NCBI GenBank assembly: GCA_023897205.1
Contig: JAHWDD010000002.1
Location: 2,294,001-2,358,000, forward strand
DNA: 64,000 nt
Reading direction: 5' to 3'
From: Exophiala sp. HKRS030
Taxonomy: Eukaryota > Ascomycota > Eurotiomycetes > Chaetothyriales > Herpotrichiellaceae
Shown: positions 10,995 through 21,849 of the stretch, in pieces
Position numbering within the stretch: the first letter of the stretch is position 1
Layout: every line of letters starts with the position of its first letter
Notes under the pieces: model-generated
Told to the model about the DNA's origin: nothing
The model's input: the letters and a program-made list of their open reading frames with translations, nothing else
Databases searched by the model: none
Made by a program: the position numbers and the translations under genes

Positions 10995-12233
10995 TGCACG
11001 CTGTCCCTGACCCCGGTCAGGTCCAGATGTTGACTACAGTGTCGTTTCAGGGTCCCATGAAATAGTAATAAACTGGCACCGACGGTGGTTCTCTTTTGAG
11101 CCGATATGAAAGCTCAGGGACATGAGAGTTCACTAAAGTCGCAAGGCCCAAGGATTGAAAAAAAGTAAAATAAAGAAATTTGATGGCGAGGCGAGTATTG
11201 TTGATGTCTTTAAAATATTGACCTCTCGTCTCAGCCTACCAAAGTAACATACTCGACGGAATATGAGACATGTTTGATCATTTCAAGGAGAATCGAAAGG
11301 TGCGTCGCAGAGTCATTACCGCTCCTCAGACGAATAAAGTGGACTGGTTGAGGGGACGGGTCAGGGATGAATGTCTGGCTGAATTATCAATGAACGATGT
11401 GGATGAGGCTGAGCGCGAGAAGATCGAGATATATGACCATCTGGAAATAGAAGCAGCAAATACATACGAGAGGAAAATGACGATGACGACGTGATGATGG
11501 GCAGAGGCAGCTTCCATTGAGGAAAAACACCCAAAATGGGTTAGTGCGAGGACGTTCGTTCCCAGCCAATCACATAACAGCTTGGCAGGGATTTCTGGTG
11601 TTGACAAACTCCCGACTCTCTACGACCATCAATCAATCTATCTACGAGGACGACGATCGTCACTCTGTTCTGGACAACTACATGACATGTTCAATGATTT
11701 CTTGTATTGTTTCGAATCTCGATTCATAATCGCATCGAGCGTAGAGCGTGTGAAAATAGGTACAGTGAAGCCCTCTGCTGCGATCGCTCCAGTCATCGGC
11801 AGCTGGAATCTCGTCTCATACATGCCACCTCCTCGACTCGAAGCAGTTCGGCCTTCGGATCGCTCGCCCTCCTGCACTCTTGCCATGGCTGGTCGTAAAA
11901 GCAGCATGCCACCCCGTGTCTATGCAACGCGGGTCTTCTAGCTTTGTGTTTCTGGTTTCGTTTCAACAAAGAAAAAACTTGGATCAATCGGCCATTCCGT
12001 AGGTCCATATCTGACAAGCACTGGCACTAAACAATGAGCGCCGTTTGTGCTTCTGTGAAAATAAGTTGGCATGCATGGTTTTCCAAACTCCATTTATGCA
12101 AGGCATGTGGCCAGTCTCCATTTTCAGTATCGGTAACCCGGGTCAAGAAGGACGGCTGACGTAAATGCAGAGAGGGCTCCATGTATACCGGCCGGTATGC
12201 AACAAGGTGGTCCCAAAATGCCCCCTGACTCCA
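10995..12233. other. Intergenic region between REX2 and the DUF7918 gene
   Basis: About 1.2 kb. It contains REX2's upstream region and the 3' flank of the next minus-strand gene. Overlapping ORFs of 60-120 codons occur on both strands near 11.3-11.9 kb, but no domain or splice pattern supports any of them. Confidence 0.55.
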
Positions 12234-14123
12234 TTACAATTCTTCGTCTTCGTCCATAGCGGAAGGTTTCTGCAATGCGCCGCCAAATTGCAGACCAGAG
12301 GGATTGGAGCCCTCGCTCGCGGCTTGAGCTGCGCCAGAAGAGCCCAGTGCTTCACCAATCGTAGCCGCAGATGCTGGGACGCCACCCATCAGTCGACCTT
12401 GAATATCAGCGTCGAATTCTGCGACACTAGCTCGTTGTCTCTTCATCGGACTTCCAACCATGAAGCTTTCGTCTTCTGACTTTAGGCTTTGGCCTGCTCC
12501 GTTGCCCAAAGTAGAGGTGCCAGGAGAGGTGCCCAGCTCGTCGGTTCCAATTTTAGGGGTTGACGCCGTTGAGGGACTACCGGATTTGGAGCTCTTGCGG
12601 GCTTCAGTAGTCCCGTTACTATTCAACGGTTCCGCCGAGTGCTGCCTCTTGAGCTGATGATACCTTAGCCCGTGCCGAAATTTCAAGGGGGAAGGGTCTC
12701 TTACCTTCATCTTGCGAATTCCCTCCGCCACCTGTCCCGTGCGCTCGGCATCCTCGGGCGCAAGCAGCCCTGGCTCTCGCTTGACATCCGCATCGTTAAT
12801 GTCTTCCATCTTGCCGACGATGCCACCTTCATCCTCACTGTCGCTATCCATCTCGTCATCACTGCCTCGTTTGCCTTTCCGGGTTCGTCGTGCTTCGGTA
12901 TCTCGGAATCCAGAGAATCCAGCAGTACCTTCTTTCTTCAGAGGGCCCAACTTGGGTAACTCGACCGCTATGCTACGTCTCTTTGCACTTGACGGCGTTT
13001 TGTCTGACTTTGGCGCCTGTAAGATGCCCATTTTCTGTAATTGACGTTCACCTCGGTACAGGAATGTGAAGACGGCATAGGGTTTATCGGTAGGATCAAT
13101 ACCAGTGACGGTCTGTGTCGAGATTGTTTTGGGATCTAACGTTTTCGGTTTCGCAAAACTGGTGGTATGATCAACGTCGGCTCGGCTCTTGTCTTCACCA
13201 TTCGTTGCTGCTTCGGTGCCTGACCCTTCCGAATCATCGTGAGCATCGAATTGAGGAGAATACTCTCCGCGCTTGATCTCTCCAGACGCCAGCACTCGGA
13301 AGAGCGCAACCTTGATTTGACCTGCGGCTTCTGGGATAGGATCGTCGTCTTCTTCGGACGATGCGCTGTCACTCAGAGAGCCGCCGTCATCTGAAACATC
13401 TTGCAATTCGCCATTCTCACCGTATCGGAGTGTGCTCTTTCGTCGTGCCCCTTTGGAACTTCCGTTGGCCTCATCGTCGCTACCGGTGGCATCTTTCCTC
13501 TTGCGTCTCCTCTTTTCCATCTTCTTCTCCAACTTTTGTCTTCGCCGCTCAATGGTCGCAGCCGCATCCTTGCCGTCAAGATCCAAGCCATTGAGCCAGC
13601 GCTCGAGACCTACTTCCCGGAACAGGAATTCTCGCTCGGCAAGGCCCCCGCCTTCTTTTTCCGGCACACTGACCCAACGACTGTTAACCCAAGTTTCCTC
13701 GCCCTTTCGTAGCAGTGTCGCAACCTCTTCCTTTGCTCGACCGTCGAAGTAGATGTAGGCTGCGATGGTCTCGTTGGGTGAGGTTGTCAGAGGAACATAC
13801 GGTCCAATTGTGCCAGCGTTTCTTCCACGTGCACCAGGGTGGCCTGGGAAATCGCCTACCAACTTTGGTTTCGGGCTCGGATGATCAGACGTGGCTTTCG
13901 GGGTGGAGTAAGGAACTTCTTGGCCGGGAGTGAGGAGTGTAATCGAGATGGCGAAGGTAGACTGTTCAGGTTTGCCCGTCGTCGAGTCATCAGGAATTTT
14001 GGCGGGTGGCACGGGGATGTACGAGCTGATCCTGGAGAGTCGAGAGGCTTTTTGCACCGAATACTCCGGAATAGGTCCATTCGGCGTGTGTATGCTCACA
14101 GCGAGCCCTTTGAAACAAGGCAT
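12234..14123 (-). CDS. DUF7918 domain protein, probably nuclear
   Basis: Single-exon gene of 629 residues from ATG 14123. The same frame is open further upstream to an ATG at 14303, but that extra stretch lacks family features, whereas MPCFKGLAVSI and the following PEYSV resemble the start of DUF7918 proteins. The domain fills roughly the first 230 residues (TFAISITLLTPGQEVPY, TIAAYIYFDGRA, SRWVSVP, FLFREVGLERWLNGLD). It is followed by a dense basic coiled segment with KKMEKRRRKRK, which would serve as a nuclear signal. The rest is disordered, with acidic patches and many Ser/Pro residues. The function of DUF7918 is not established, and I cannot say more. The gene is divergent from phosphoglucomutase. 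Confidence 0.75.
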   Translation of the reverse strand: MPCFKGLAVSIHTPNGPIPEYSVQKASRLSRISSYIPVPPAKIPDDSTTGKPEQSTFAISITLLTPGQEVPYSTPKATSDHPSPKPKLVGDFPGHPGARGRNAGTIGPYVPLTTSPNETIAAYIYFDGRAKEEVATLLRKGEETWVNSRWVSVPEKEGGGLAEREFLFREVGLERWLNGLDLDGKDAAATIERRRQKLEKKMEKRRRKRKDATGSDDEANGSSKGARRKSTLRYGENGELQDVSDDGGSLSDSASSEEDDDPIPEAAGQIKVALFRVLASGEIKRGEYSPQFDAHDDSEGSGTEAATNGEDKSRADVDHTTSFAKPKTLDPKTISTQTVTGIDPTDKPYAVFTFLYRGERQLQKMGILQAPKSDKTPSSAKRRSIAVELPKLGPLKKEGTAGFSGFRDTEARRTRKGKRGSDDEMDSDSEDEGGIVGKMEDINDADVKREPGLLAPEDAERTGQVAEGIRKMKVRDPSPLKFRHGLRYHQLKRQHSAEPLNSNGTTEARKSSKSGSPSTASTPKIGTDELGTSPGTSTLGNGAGQSLKSEDESFMVGSPMKRQRASVAEFDADIQGRLMGGVPASAATIGEALGSSGAAQAASEGSNPSGLQFGGALQKPSAMDEDEEL

Positions 14124-15867
14124 GGTGACAAGATAAATCCGAAATGGTGACTTGTCGATATGGGATTCTCCGCTCTCTGCACTTACGCAGAGGCAGATGC
14201 GGAGAGAGTCTCCGAGATGAGGGCCACGCTCTGCGACTGGCGTTGAGTGTTTCCGTACCCGTCTCTTTCTGACTGACAGTGACCACGGACAGCCTACACG
14301 CAAGGAGAGTTAGAGGGCGGCGGTCATAAAAATTTGATCAGGTTGGTGCAGGAAATGGGGACAGGTGGATAGACAAAGTCGGGGAACGGTGAGCTGTCGG
14401 CAAGACGGAGTTGGTGATTGAGACAAAGCATTCGTGTCAAGGACGGATCAGGGCAACTCGCTAACAACAAGAACTGACGGACTGACGCGTGGCGGTGATC
14501 TCAAAGCGAACGAAGAGTCGCCAGAGGAGTGATGTCGAGGGAATTCATGTGGTGAAATGTTGCAAATGAAATCAACGAGGCCCTGCTATGGTCCACGAGG
14601 CGGCAGACTGCAGACCGAGAGTACGTGACTGGCGCCAAGCGATGTCACAACGACACCAAACCCTTTTGGGCCACGCATTCTTCGGACTGCACGGCGACTT
14701 TCTTTTGCGGAGAAGGGAGATCGAGAGGAGTCAGTCCATCACCCGCCCTGAACACGGGCCATGGGAATTGAGAACGAATGCTGCTAACTCCAGACAACGC
14801 TTTGGTGGTCAATTCAGTGCTTTTCCCATGATCAAATCGAACGCTAAGGAGTCATATTCACCTGCTTTCGGGATCGACGACTCTATCTATGCACCACCAT
14901 CCTCGTTCCTTCTGATGCAGGACTCTACTCTACTGTATGTCTTTCAAGAGGAGGTTTGAATTGTATGCCTGGTCCGGCCCATGGTTAGCGTCTCTGACTA
15001 CGGTCCATTTGTGAAGTGAGAAATTGTGATTGAGGTTGAAGAGGCGCAACGCCACATTTGTCGACTGAGAATAGTGATACGGAGGAACACCAGTACAGTC
15101 ATGGGTCACCCTGAGCCATCAGACTTCTATGCTACAGTGTCGCGAGGTGCAGGTGCTCTGTATCAAGTATCAATGGAAAGTGTCCGCCTGGTCACGGCAC
15201 ATCCTTCATCCACCCCTACCTTCTTCAAGTGCTCCAATCCTGCAACATAGGGCACCCCTTCTCTCAAACGGATAGGAGGATGAGGGTCTTGTCACTGTCG
15301 CCACCAGAATGCTGCATGGTCACTATTGGCAGATTTGGCAAAGCTCTTGTCTGGTTCACTGTCTTGTTCGTCTGGGCTCTCGGACCATGCCTGACGGATG
15401 TCGGCGTCCATCTGCTGTCGATGTACTGTGGAAGAAACAGTTCACCGTATACACCGCTGAATGGCCAGACATCTGGAACAGCTTCCCGGCTGATAACAAA
15501 CGACAAAAATGGACAATGCCCAAGCAGTGGTCTGAGGGTGAAAAGCAGCATACACACATGTGAAATGCTTAGCTGAGCAACACGAACCAATCAGCGTGAC
15601 AGATAGAATGACCGTGCCATGACGTATTGTTGACTGCGGTTCCATCATAATCAATCATGATATGCGCTTTGTCGGTGTCTTTCGCCCTCACAGCTTCTTT
15701 GCCCCGCGTTAGATTCATTCTGCAGCTACACTTTTTCTTCCCATCGTTGGTCCTTTTAATCTTCCCTCTAGAGCTTCATTCTGTCCTAAATTTCATTCAA
15801 GGAAGGAGACTGCTGTACTTTTTTGGAATCATTCTTGGTGACTGTTCTTCTCCACACCCTCTTCACA
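14124..15867. promoter_or_regulatory. Upstream region of divergent DUF7918 gene and phosphoglucomutase
   Basis: This 1.7-kb region lies between two divergent start codons. The last 150 bp before phosphoglucomutase are strongly pyrimidine-rich on the plus strand, which fits a 5' UTR and core promoter of a well expressed gene. The region contains ORFs of up to about 120 codons without recognisable domains. Only the two promoters are supported. Confidence 0.5.
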
Positions 15868-17636
15868 ATGTCCAGTGTCAAGGAAGTCCAGTTCAAGTCG
15901 TTCACCGACCAGAAGTATGTCCACATCATCCACTCTTGACCCTTACTTTCTAACTCCCTCAATAGACCGGGTACTTCGGGTCTTCGTAAGAAGGTCACCG
16001 TCTTCCAGCAACCACACTACAGTGAATCCTTCATCACCTCCATCCTCTTGTCCATACCCGAAGGTGCAGACGGTGCTTTCCTAGTCATTGGCGGTGACGG
16101 CAGATTTTGGAACCCTGAGGTGGTGCAGTTGATTGCAAAGATTGGTGCAGCATATGGAGTCAAGAAGCTTGTGATCGGCCAAAATGGCATTCTCAGTACC
16201 CCTGCGGCCAGCCATGTTATCCGCATACGCAAGGCCACTGGAGGCATACTCCTGACTGCCAGTCACAACCCGGGTGGTGAGTTAGACCAATCTCCCCACA
16301 CCAAGGTCCGTTCTAATTCACAGCAGGACCCAAGGCCGACTTTGGCATGAAGTACAACCTCTCCAACGGAGCTCCAGCACCGGAATCCGTGACGAACAAG
16401 ATCTTCGAAAAGTCCAAGGCCCTAAGCTCATACAAGATTGCGGATATCCCTGACATTGACATCTCTACAATTGGCACCAAGAAGTATGGAGACCTGGAAG
16501 TCGAGATTATTGATTCCACAGCCGATTACATTGCTATGCTGAAAGACATCTTTGACTTTGACCTCATCCGCTCATTCTTCAAAGCCCAGCCCAACTTCAA
16601 GGTCTTGTTTGATGGAATGTCTGGTGTCACAGGTCCCTACGGGGTTGCCATATTCCAGAAAGAGCTTGGCTTGGGACCGGACAGCACACAGAATTGCTCA
16701 CCAAGCCCAGATTTCAATGGTGGCCACCCGGATCCCAACTTGACCTACGCACATGATTTGGTGGCAAGAGTAGACAAGGAAGGCATACACTTTGGTGCTG
16801 CCTCGGACGGTGACGGCGACAGGAACATGATCTACGGCAAGAATGCTTTTGTCTCACCTGGTGACTCCCTGGCCATCATTGCCCACTATGCCAAGAAGTA
16901 CATCCCATACTTTAAGAAACAGGGCGTCTACGGTCTGGCTCGGTCCTTTCCCACCTCGGCGGCCTTGGACCTAGTGGCTAAGAAGCAGAACTTGTCACTT
17001 TACGTCGTGCCAACCGGATGGAAATTCTTCTGCGCTTTGTTCGATGCAAACAAGATGTCTATCTGCGGTGAAGAGTCCTTCGGTACTGGTTCGAACCACA
17101 TTCGAGAGAAGGATGGTGTGTGGGCTATTACTGCTTGGCTGAACATCATTGCAGGCGTGGGCATGGAGACGGGTGTGTTCCCATCGATCGGGGAAATTCA
17201 AAAGGAGTTCTGGCAAGAGTATGGAAGGGTGTACTTTACTCGGTACGACTATGAAAATGTCAGCAGTGAGGGAGCGGCAGATATGATCAAGTCTCTTGAG
17301 GATAAGATCGCCGACAAGGGCACCATTGGTTCCGATCTCTCTGATCGCAAGATCACCGAAGCCGGCAACTTCTCGTATACAGACCTCGACGGCTCTGTGT
17401 CCAAGAACCAAGGTATCTATTTCAAGTTCGATGACGGCACCAGAGTGGTAGTGCGTTTGTCAGGCACGGGCAGCAGCGGCGCCACCATCCGTCTATATGT
17501 CGAAAAGCTCGAGCAGGAGAAGAGCAAGGTCGAAGAGGACACACAGACGTATCTCAAGGGTGCAGTGGGTCTTGCTCTCAACTTGCTACAGCTTCAAAAA
17601 TTTATCGGCCGAACTGAACCGGATGTTAAGACCTGA
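15868..17636 (+). CDS. pgmA: Phosphoglucomutase
   Basis: Cytosolic enzyme interconverting glucose-1-phosphate and glucose-6-phosphate, feeding UDP-glucose, trehalose and cell-wall synthesis. Exons are 15868-15914, 15966-16276 and 16327-17636 (555 residues, the normal length). Introns of 51 and 50 bp have donors GTATGT and GTGAGT and CTAAC/CTAAT branch points. The first junction rebuilds [12 protein letters not shown] and the second rebuilds SHNPGGPKADFG. The phosphoserine loop TASHNPGG places the catalytic Ser at residue 115. The Mg-binding loop SDGDGDRNM, the sugar-binding loop [10 protein letters not shown] and the phosphate-binding [13 protein letters not shown] are all intact. There is nothing abnormal in the gene. 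Confidence 0.96.
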
Positions 17637-18876
17637 GTATCGGCGAATATTGTTCATCTTCATATTTCATGACAAGCGTCAGCCTCACAACCACCAACTC
17701 TCACAAAGTCGTACATAGACGCAACCTCAACTACCAAAATATGATCCAGCTGTGATAGCATGTGAAGTCTCTTATCTGACCATGATTCTCAATTGTGATA
17801 TTACGTCAGAACTGGGATCAGTTCTTGGAAGTTTCATGGCCTTGAGCGACACCGACGGAAGACGGCGGCGTGCAGGAACATTGTTTCGCCAATCTCCTCA
17901 AAGTCCCGGCTATTGCTTGGCCACGTTTGCATGTGTATTCTGAGAATATTGATGAAATGCTGACGTCCTCCACTAGGTCCACCATGTCGAGTGTTCTGTC
18001 GAAGGGATGAAGGTAGCACAGCCTCGTGCTTGGCGACGGACAAAGTGGATTGGTCAAGGCCAGTTGATAGTCGACTTAAAGTATGCCACTATACTTGACA
18101 GGGCCTGATCGACTCCGGTTCGAAGATGTAATCGACATGCCCAGCCTTGCCCAGACGGATCTACGACATCTTGTCCTACTCAAGACGATAAGAGGCTCTT
18201 GGACCTGGCGCAATGCAGTGTCTGAATCTCTCAACGTAGTCAGGCGCTTACCATCATCTGTCCCAGAATGTCTAAGCTTAGACTTGGCCAATACTCGATG
18301 GTTTGGCTCATGGCCATCTCCTAGACGATGAGATAGTCTTACAACACTGCTTATTGTACTGAGATTGCCGAGATCGAAGGCTCAATGAAGGAGGCTTTGT
18401 CTTTCTCTACACGGTACCAGACTTTTGACCGCTCGGGAGGGATCACGATCCAAGAGAAAGGTATGAATTGACCACATCACTCAAGACTCTATCCAGCCTC
18501 GTCCTGGCCCTACAATGTACGTATCCCTAGATCTCCATGGACCACCGTGACACTGTCACCAAAACTCTAGGGTGGATGCTTCAATATACCTTGGGTATGC
18601 TTGGCTTGTACGCCCCTGGACACGGTGCCTCTGGCCGAAAGCAAATGCTCCAGCGTTCCTGTCTTGGAAGAGACGCATACGGCGCATAGAAATGAGAACC
18701 GGCGTCCACAATCTAACATCCATATGCCACTTCCCTTGCGTGTGGCTCTTGTGTTTGAAAACAACCAAGAAACAAAATCCCGCCGAAGTGTGTTACCTTA
18801 TTAACATCTTCACCTTCACCTTGATCCTCCCATCTCGTTCCGTTCTTTCCTCACCTCACTCTTCTTCTTCACCAAC
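17637..18876. other. Intergenic region between phosphoglucomutase and DUF1275 gene
   Basis: About 1.2 kb. The final 100 bp are CT-rich, consistent with the 5' UTR of the next gene. ORFs of up to 118 codons occur but resemble nothing I know. A sequence resembling a tRNA B box near 18115 has no matching tRNA fold. Confidence 0.55.
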
Positions 18877-19976
18877 ATGCCGACCATTTCGTTCCCTGAT
18901 GGCGTTGATAACCCACTTCGTCGAGTAGATTCTTCGCTCACTCTCACCTACACCTCAACTTATCCTAGTCCACAGTCATCAGTCCCTTCCTCGAGAACAG
19001 CGAGTCTAGAGAGGCAGAAGCGTGCAAATATGGGTCAAGTCGATGATGCATTTCGTGCGAACGGGGTGATTCATCGATACTCTTGCCATGAACTCGATGC
19101 CACGTACATGAGTTTCGTGATCATGGTTTGTTTCTTTGTGTCTGGCATGATCGACAGCGTCGCCTTTAACTCGTGGAGTTGTTTTGTCAATATGCAGACT
19201 GGTTGGTGATTCTCTCCTTTCAGTCTCTGACATTGAGACTCTGATCTATACTAAATAACGTGCCACCAGGTAACACCATATTCGCCGCCCTCGGTCTGGA
19301 TGGTCAACCCAAAGCGAGTCACCGTCGACAATACTACAAGTCACTCACGGCAATTGGATCCTTCTGCGTGGGAACACTATTCTTCAGTGCCCTTCACCGT
19401 TTCCCCACTGGGCTTTCAGAGCAACCATCCTCACGACGTCGTTCCATCTTCGTTGTTTCCTTCTCTATACAGACGGTCCTCATCGCCGTACCGTCGCTTC
19501 TCGTGACACTGGACCTGGTCTCCAACCAACCTTTTGTCCCTGGCTCTTTCTCATCTGGCAGTAACGATGCCGTGGATACCTTGACCAACTTTCTCGACTT
19601 GTGTCCGGTCGCTCTACTTTCGTTCCAGGCCGCAGGGCAGACGACCCTTTCGAGACTCCTCGCCGTCCTGGACATGCCTACGATCGTGTTGAGTGCGCTG
19701 TACTTTGACTTCACCGCCGATATGTACTCGCTTCAGAGTTCATGGAAGAGAAGCACGTCACTCTGGAACTTTGTGAACGTACATCAGAAGAGACAGGGAC
19801 AGAGGTTCCTCTGCATTGTGGCGCTTTTTTTGGGTGGCATAACGGGCGGATTAATGTACAAGTCCCAGGCGGGCATGGCGGGGGCTTTGTGGTCGGCTGC
19901 TGCGTTGAAAATGTTGATCGTCGTGGGGTGGACGGTTTGGCCTGAAGAAAAGCACGAAAGGACATTGCCACAGTGA
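18877..19976 (+). CDS. DUF1275 (YoaK-like) multi-pass membrane protein
   Basis: Exons are 18877-19201 and 19270-19976 (343 residues), joined across a 68-bp intron (donor GTTGGT, acceptor CAG). Splicing restores the family signature NMQTGNTIFAALGL. The first 70 or so residues are hydrophilic and Ser/Thr-rich. Six hydrophobic segments follow: around FVIMVCFFVSGMIDSVAF, SLTAIGSFCVGTLFF, SIFVVSFSIQTVLIAVPSLLV, PTIVLSALYFDF, FLCIVALFLGGITGGLMY and ALWSAAALKMLIVVGWTV. DUF1275 proteins are found in bacteria and filamentous fungi. Their transport role is suspected but not proven, so no substrate is proposed. The gene is tandem to phosphoglucomutase and convergent with the amidohydrolase. Confidence 0.85.
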
Positions 19977-20349
19977 GGGAGGTTCAATGATATGAACACT
20001 CCAATTTTGAAGACCCAAACGTTGAATGAAGTGTCCTCGGCGCGAAAGAAGATCGATGAGCGACATGATGGGTGTGGTTTTGAGCTGAGCTGGACTGAAC
20101 TGAAATGATCTGAACGGAGCTGAATGCCGGAATGGTATTACGATGATGGGCTTTGATATCAACGACGACAAACGATGAGAATAATGACTGTGACGACCAA
20201 GACTAGAATAGAGATATGGCAAACGGTCATAGAGCTTGAGAAAGATACACAAATATGGATGAATTGATGGCCCTGATGGATATCATATGAATCGCTTCCT
20301 TTCGAATGCCGTTACTATACCCAAGCATCGTACCATCTAAGATGTGCAT
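19977..20349. other. Short region between two convergent 3' ends
   Basis: It separates the DUF1275 and amidohydrolase stop codons and must carry both terminators. A run of imperfect GAGCTGAnCTGAA-like repeats is visible near 20080-20125. No gene is seen. Confidence 0.6.
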
Positions 20350-21849
20350 TCAAGGTTTCTTATAACACACTCCACCCTTCCACACGTGCGTTATGTTTTT
20401 GGGGTTTTTAAACAGGTCCATCCCACCGGCCTCACCACCACCACTATCGTCGAGATCGACGTCGTCTTCGAGAGGATTCGCGCACATGGCAATCAAATCC
20501 GCATCGTAACCCTCCCGAATCTGTCCGCTCTTAGGGGCGGCGCCGAGGTGACCGAGGGTTTCGGGCCCCGTGGCCGTGGCGGCCTCGATGGCCTGCAGCG
20601 GGGTCATGCCGCCGTCGGTGACGGCGTAGGCGAGCTCCCCGCCGCTCCGGCCCAGGGCCATGGGGTTCTCGACGGGCGCCGACACGCCCAGGTCGGTGCC
20701 CAACGCGACCTTGACCCCGGAGCGGACGGCGAGGCGGTAGGCGGCCCGGTGGTGCTTGGCCGTCTCGAGCATCTTGGCGTAGCTCTCGGGCGACATGAGC
20801 TCCGGGTGGTCGACGCCGACCTTGACGACGGTGCGCGTGGGCACGAAGACGGCCTCTTTGGCCAGCATGAGGTCGACGCATTCCCGGTCCAGGTAGGTGC
20901 CGTGCTCGATGGTGTGGCAGCCGGCGCGCAGGGCCGCGAGGATGCCCGGTTTCCCGTGGCAGTGGGCCGCCACGGCGAGTCCCGCCCGGGTGGCCTCGTC
21001 CACGATGGCCTCAAGCTCGCCCGCGCTGTACTGGCCACGCATCGGGTCGTCCAGGATGCTGAGCACGCCCCCCGACGTGAACACCTTGACGCACCGGGCG
21101 CCCCTGCGCGTGACGAGCCGGACGGCCAGGCGGCAGGCGTCGGCCCCGTCGGCGAGCACCAGCGGGTACGACGCCGGGTTGGTGGGCGCCGTCGTCGACA
21201 GCCTCGAGTGCACCACGTCCACGGGCAGGTCGAAGAGGTCGCCGTGGCCCGACGTCTGGGAGATGGCGGCGCCCGCCGAGTAGACGTGGGGCCCGGGCAG
21301 TCCGGAGTCGGAGATGGCCCGCGCCAGCTCGATCGCGTAGCCGCCGAGGTCCCGAACCGACGTGAAGCCCGACAGCAAGATGTCGCGCGCGTTCCGGGCG
21401 AGGCGGGCCCCCGCGACCGCCGGGTGCGTCGTCACGACCTCCGAGAGGTTCAGCGACTTGGTCCCCAGGAAGTGCGTGTGGCAGTCCCAGAGGCCCGGGA
21501 GGAGGACGGGCACGCGGGTCGCCGGGAGGGAGTGGTGTCGCAGGAATGCCGGGGGCGACGATGTCGGGTGGATCGCGTGGATGACTCCGTCGCGGATCAT
21601 GACCGTCATGTCTCGTCGAGGCTCCCCACGGCCTGGGATGAGCAGGGAGGTGCTGATGAGGTGGACTTTGGACTCGTCCGAGGGTTGTGACGGGATCGGG
21701 ATCGTTGCTGAAGCATTGTGGTGGTGGTGGCCGTCGGCGGGAGGAGCGTGGGAGACGTTTCGTGTATGAGTATCGGTGGAAGTATTGGTCCTCGTCGTCG
21801 TAGTGCTGGAGGTAGGATCAGGTTGAAACGTGACCTTTCGTCGAGTCAT
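20350..21849 (-). CDS. Ochratoxinase-like amidohydrolase (metal-dependent, TIM barrel)
   Basis: Single-exon gene of 499 residues. It belongs to the amidohydrolase superfamily and, by overall resemblance, to the group containing fungal ochratoxinase and bacterial Xaa-Pro/Xaa-Arg-type carboxypeptidases. The binuclear metal site is complete: His124 and His126 in WDCHTHF, Lys255 in CVKVFTSGG (the expected carboxylated Lys), His296 in AHCHGK, His316 in IEHGTY and Asp386 in LGTDLG. The C-terminal REGYDADLIAM and THVWKGG blocks complete the fold. The first 60 residues are disordered and Thr/Ser/His-rich (four consecutive His) and carry no signal peptide, so a cytosolic location is likely. The body of the gene is visibly GC-rich. 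The substrate is unknown: probably an N-acyl amino acid or dipeptide. Activity on a mycotoxin would be speculation. Confidence 0.85.
   Translation of the reverse strand: MTRRKVTFQPDPTSSTTTTRTNTSTDTHTRNVSHAPPADGHHHHNASATIPIPSQPSDESKVHLISTSLLIPGRGEPRRDMTVMIRDGVIHAIHPTSSPPAFLRHHSLPATRVPVLLPGLWDCHTHFLGTKSLNLSEVVTTHPAVAGARLARNARDILLSGFTSVRDLGGYAIELARAISDSGLPGPHVYSAGAAISQTSGHGDLFDLPVDVVHSRLSTTAPTNPASYPLVLADGADACRLAVRLVTRRGARCVKVFTSGGVLSILDDPMRGQYSAGELEAIVDEATRAGLAVAAHCHGKPGILAALRAGCHTIEHGTYLDRECVDLMLAKEAVFVPTRTVVKVGVDHPELMSPESYAKMLETAKHHRAAYRLAVRSGVKVALGTDLGVSAPVENPMALGRSGGELAYAVTDGGMTPLQAIEAATATGPETLGHLGAAPKSGQIREGYDADLIAMCANPLEDDVDLDDSGGGEAGGMDLFKNPKNITHVWKGGVCYKKP

Noticed and set aside
18100..18200. 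GGTTCGA sequence resembling a tRNA B box
   Set aside because: The expected T-arm stem, A box and acceptor stem cannot be drawn around it. A similar match on the minus strand near 1930 fails for the same reason.
20344..21690. 448-codon plus-strand ORF
   Set aside because: It is antisense to the amidohydrolase. The GC-rich third codon positions of that gene suppress stops on the opposite strand, and the translation is low-complexity Arg/Val/Gly/Asp without a family.
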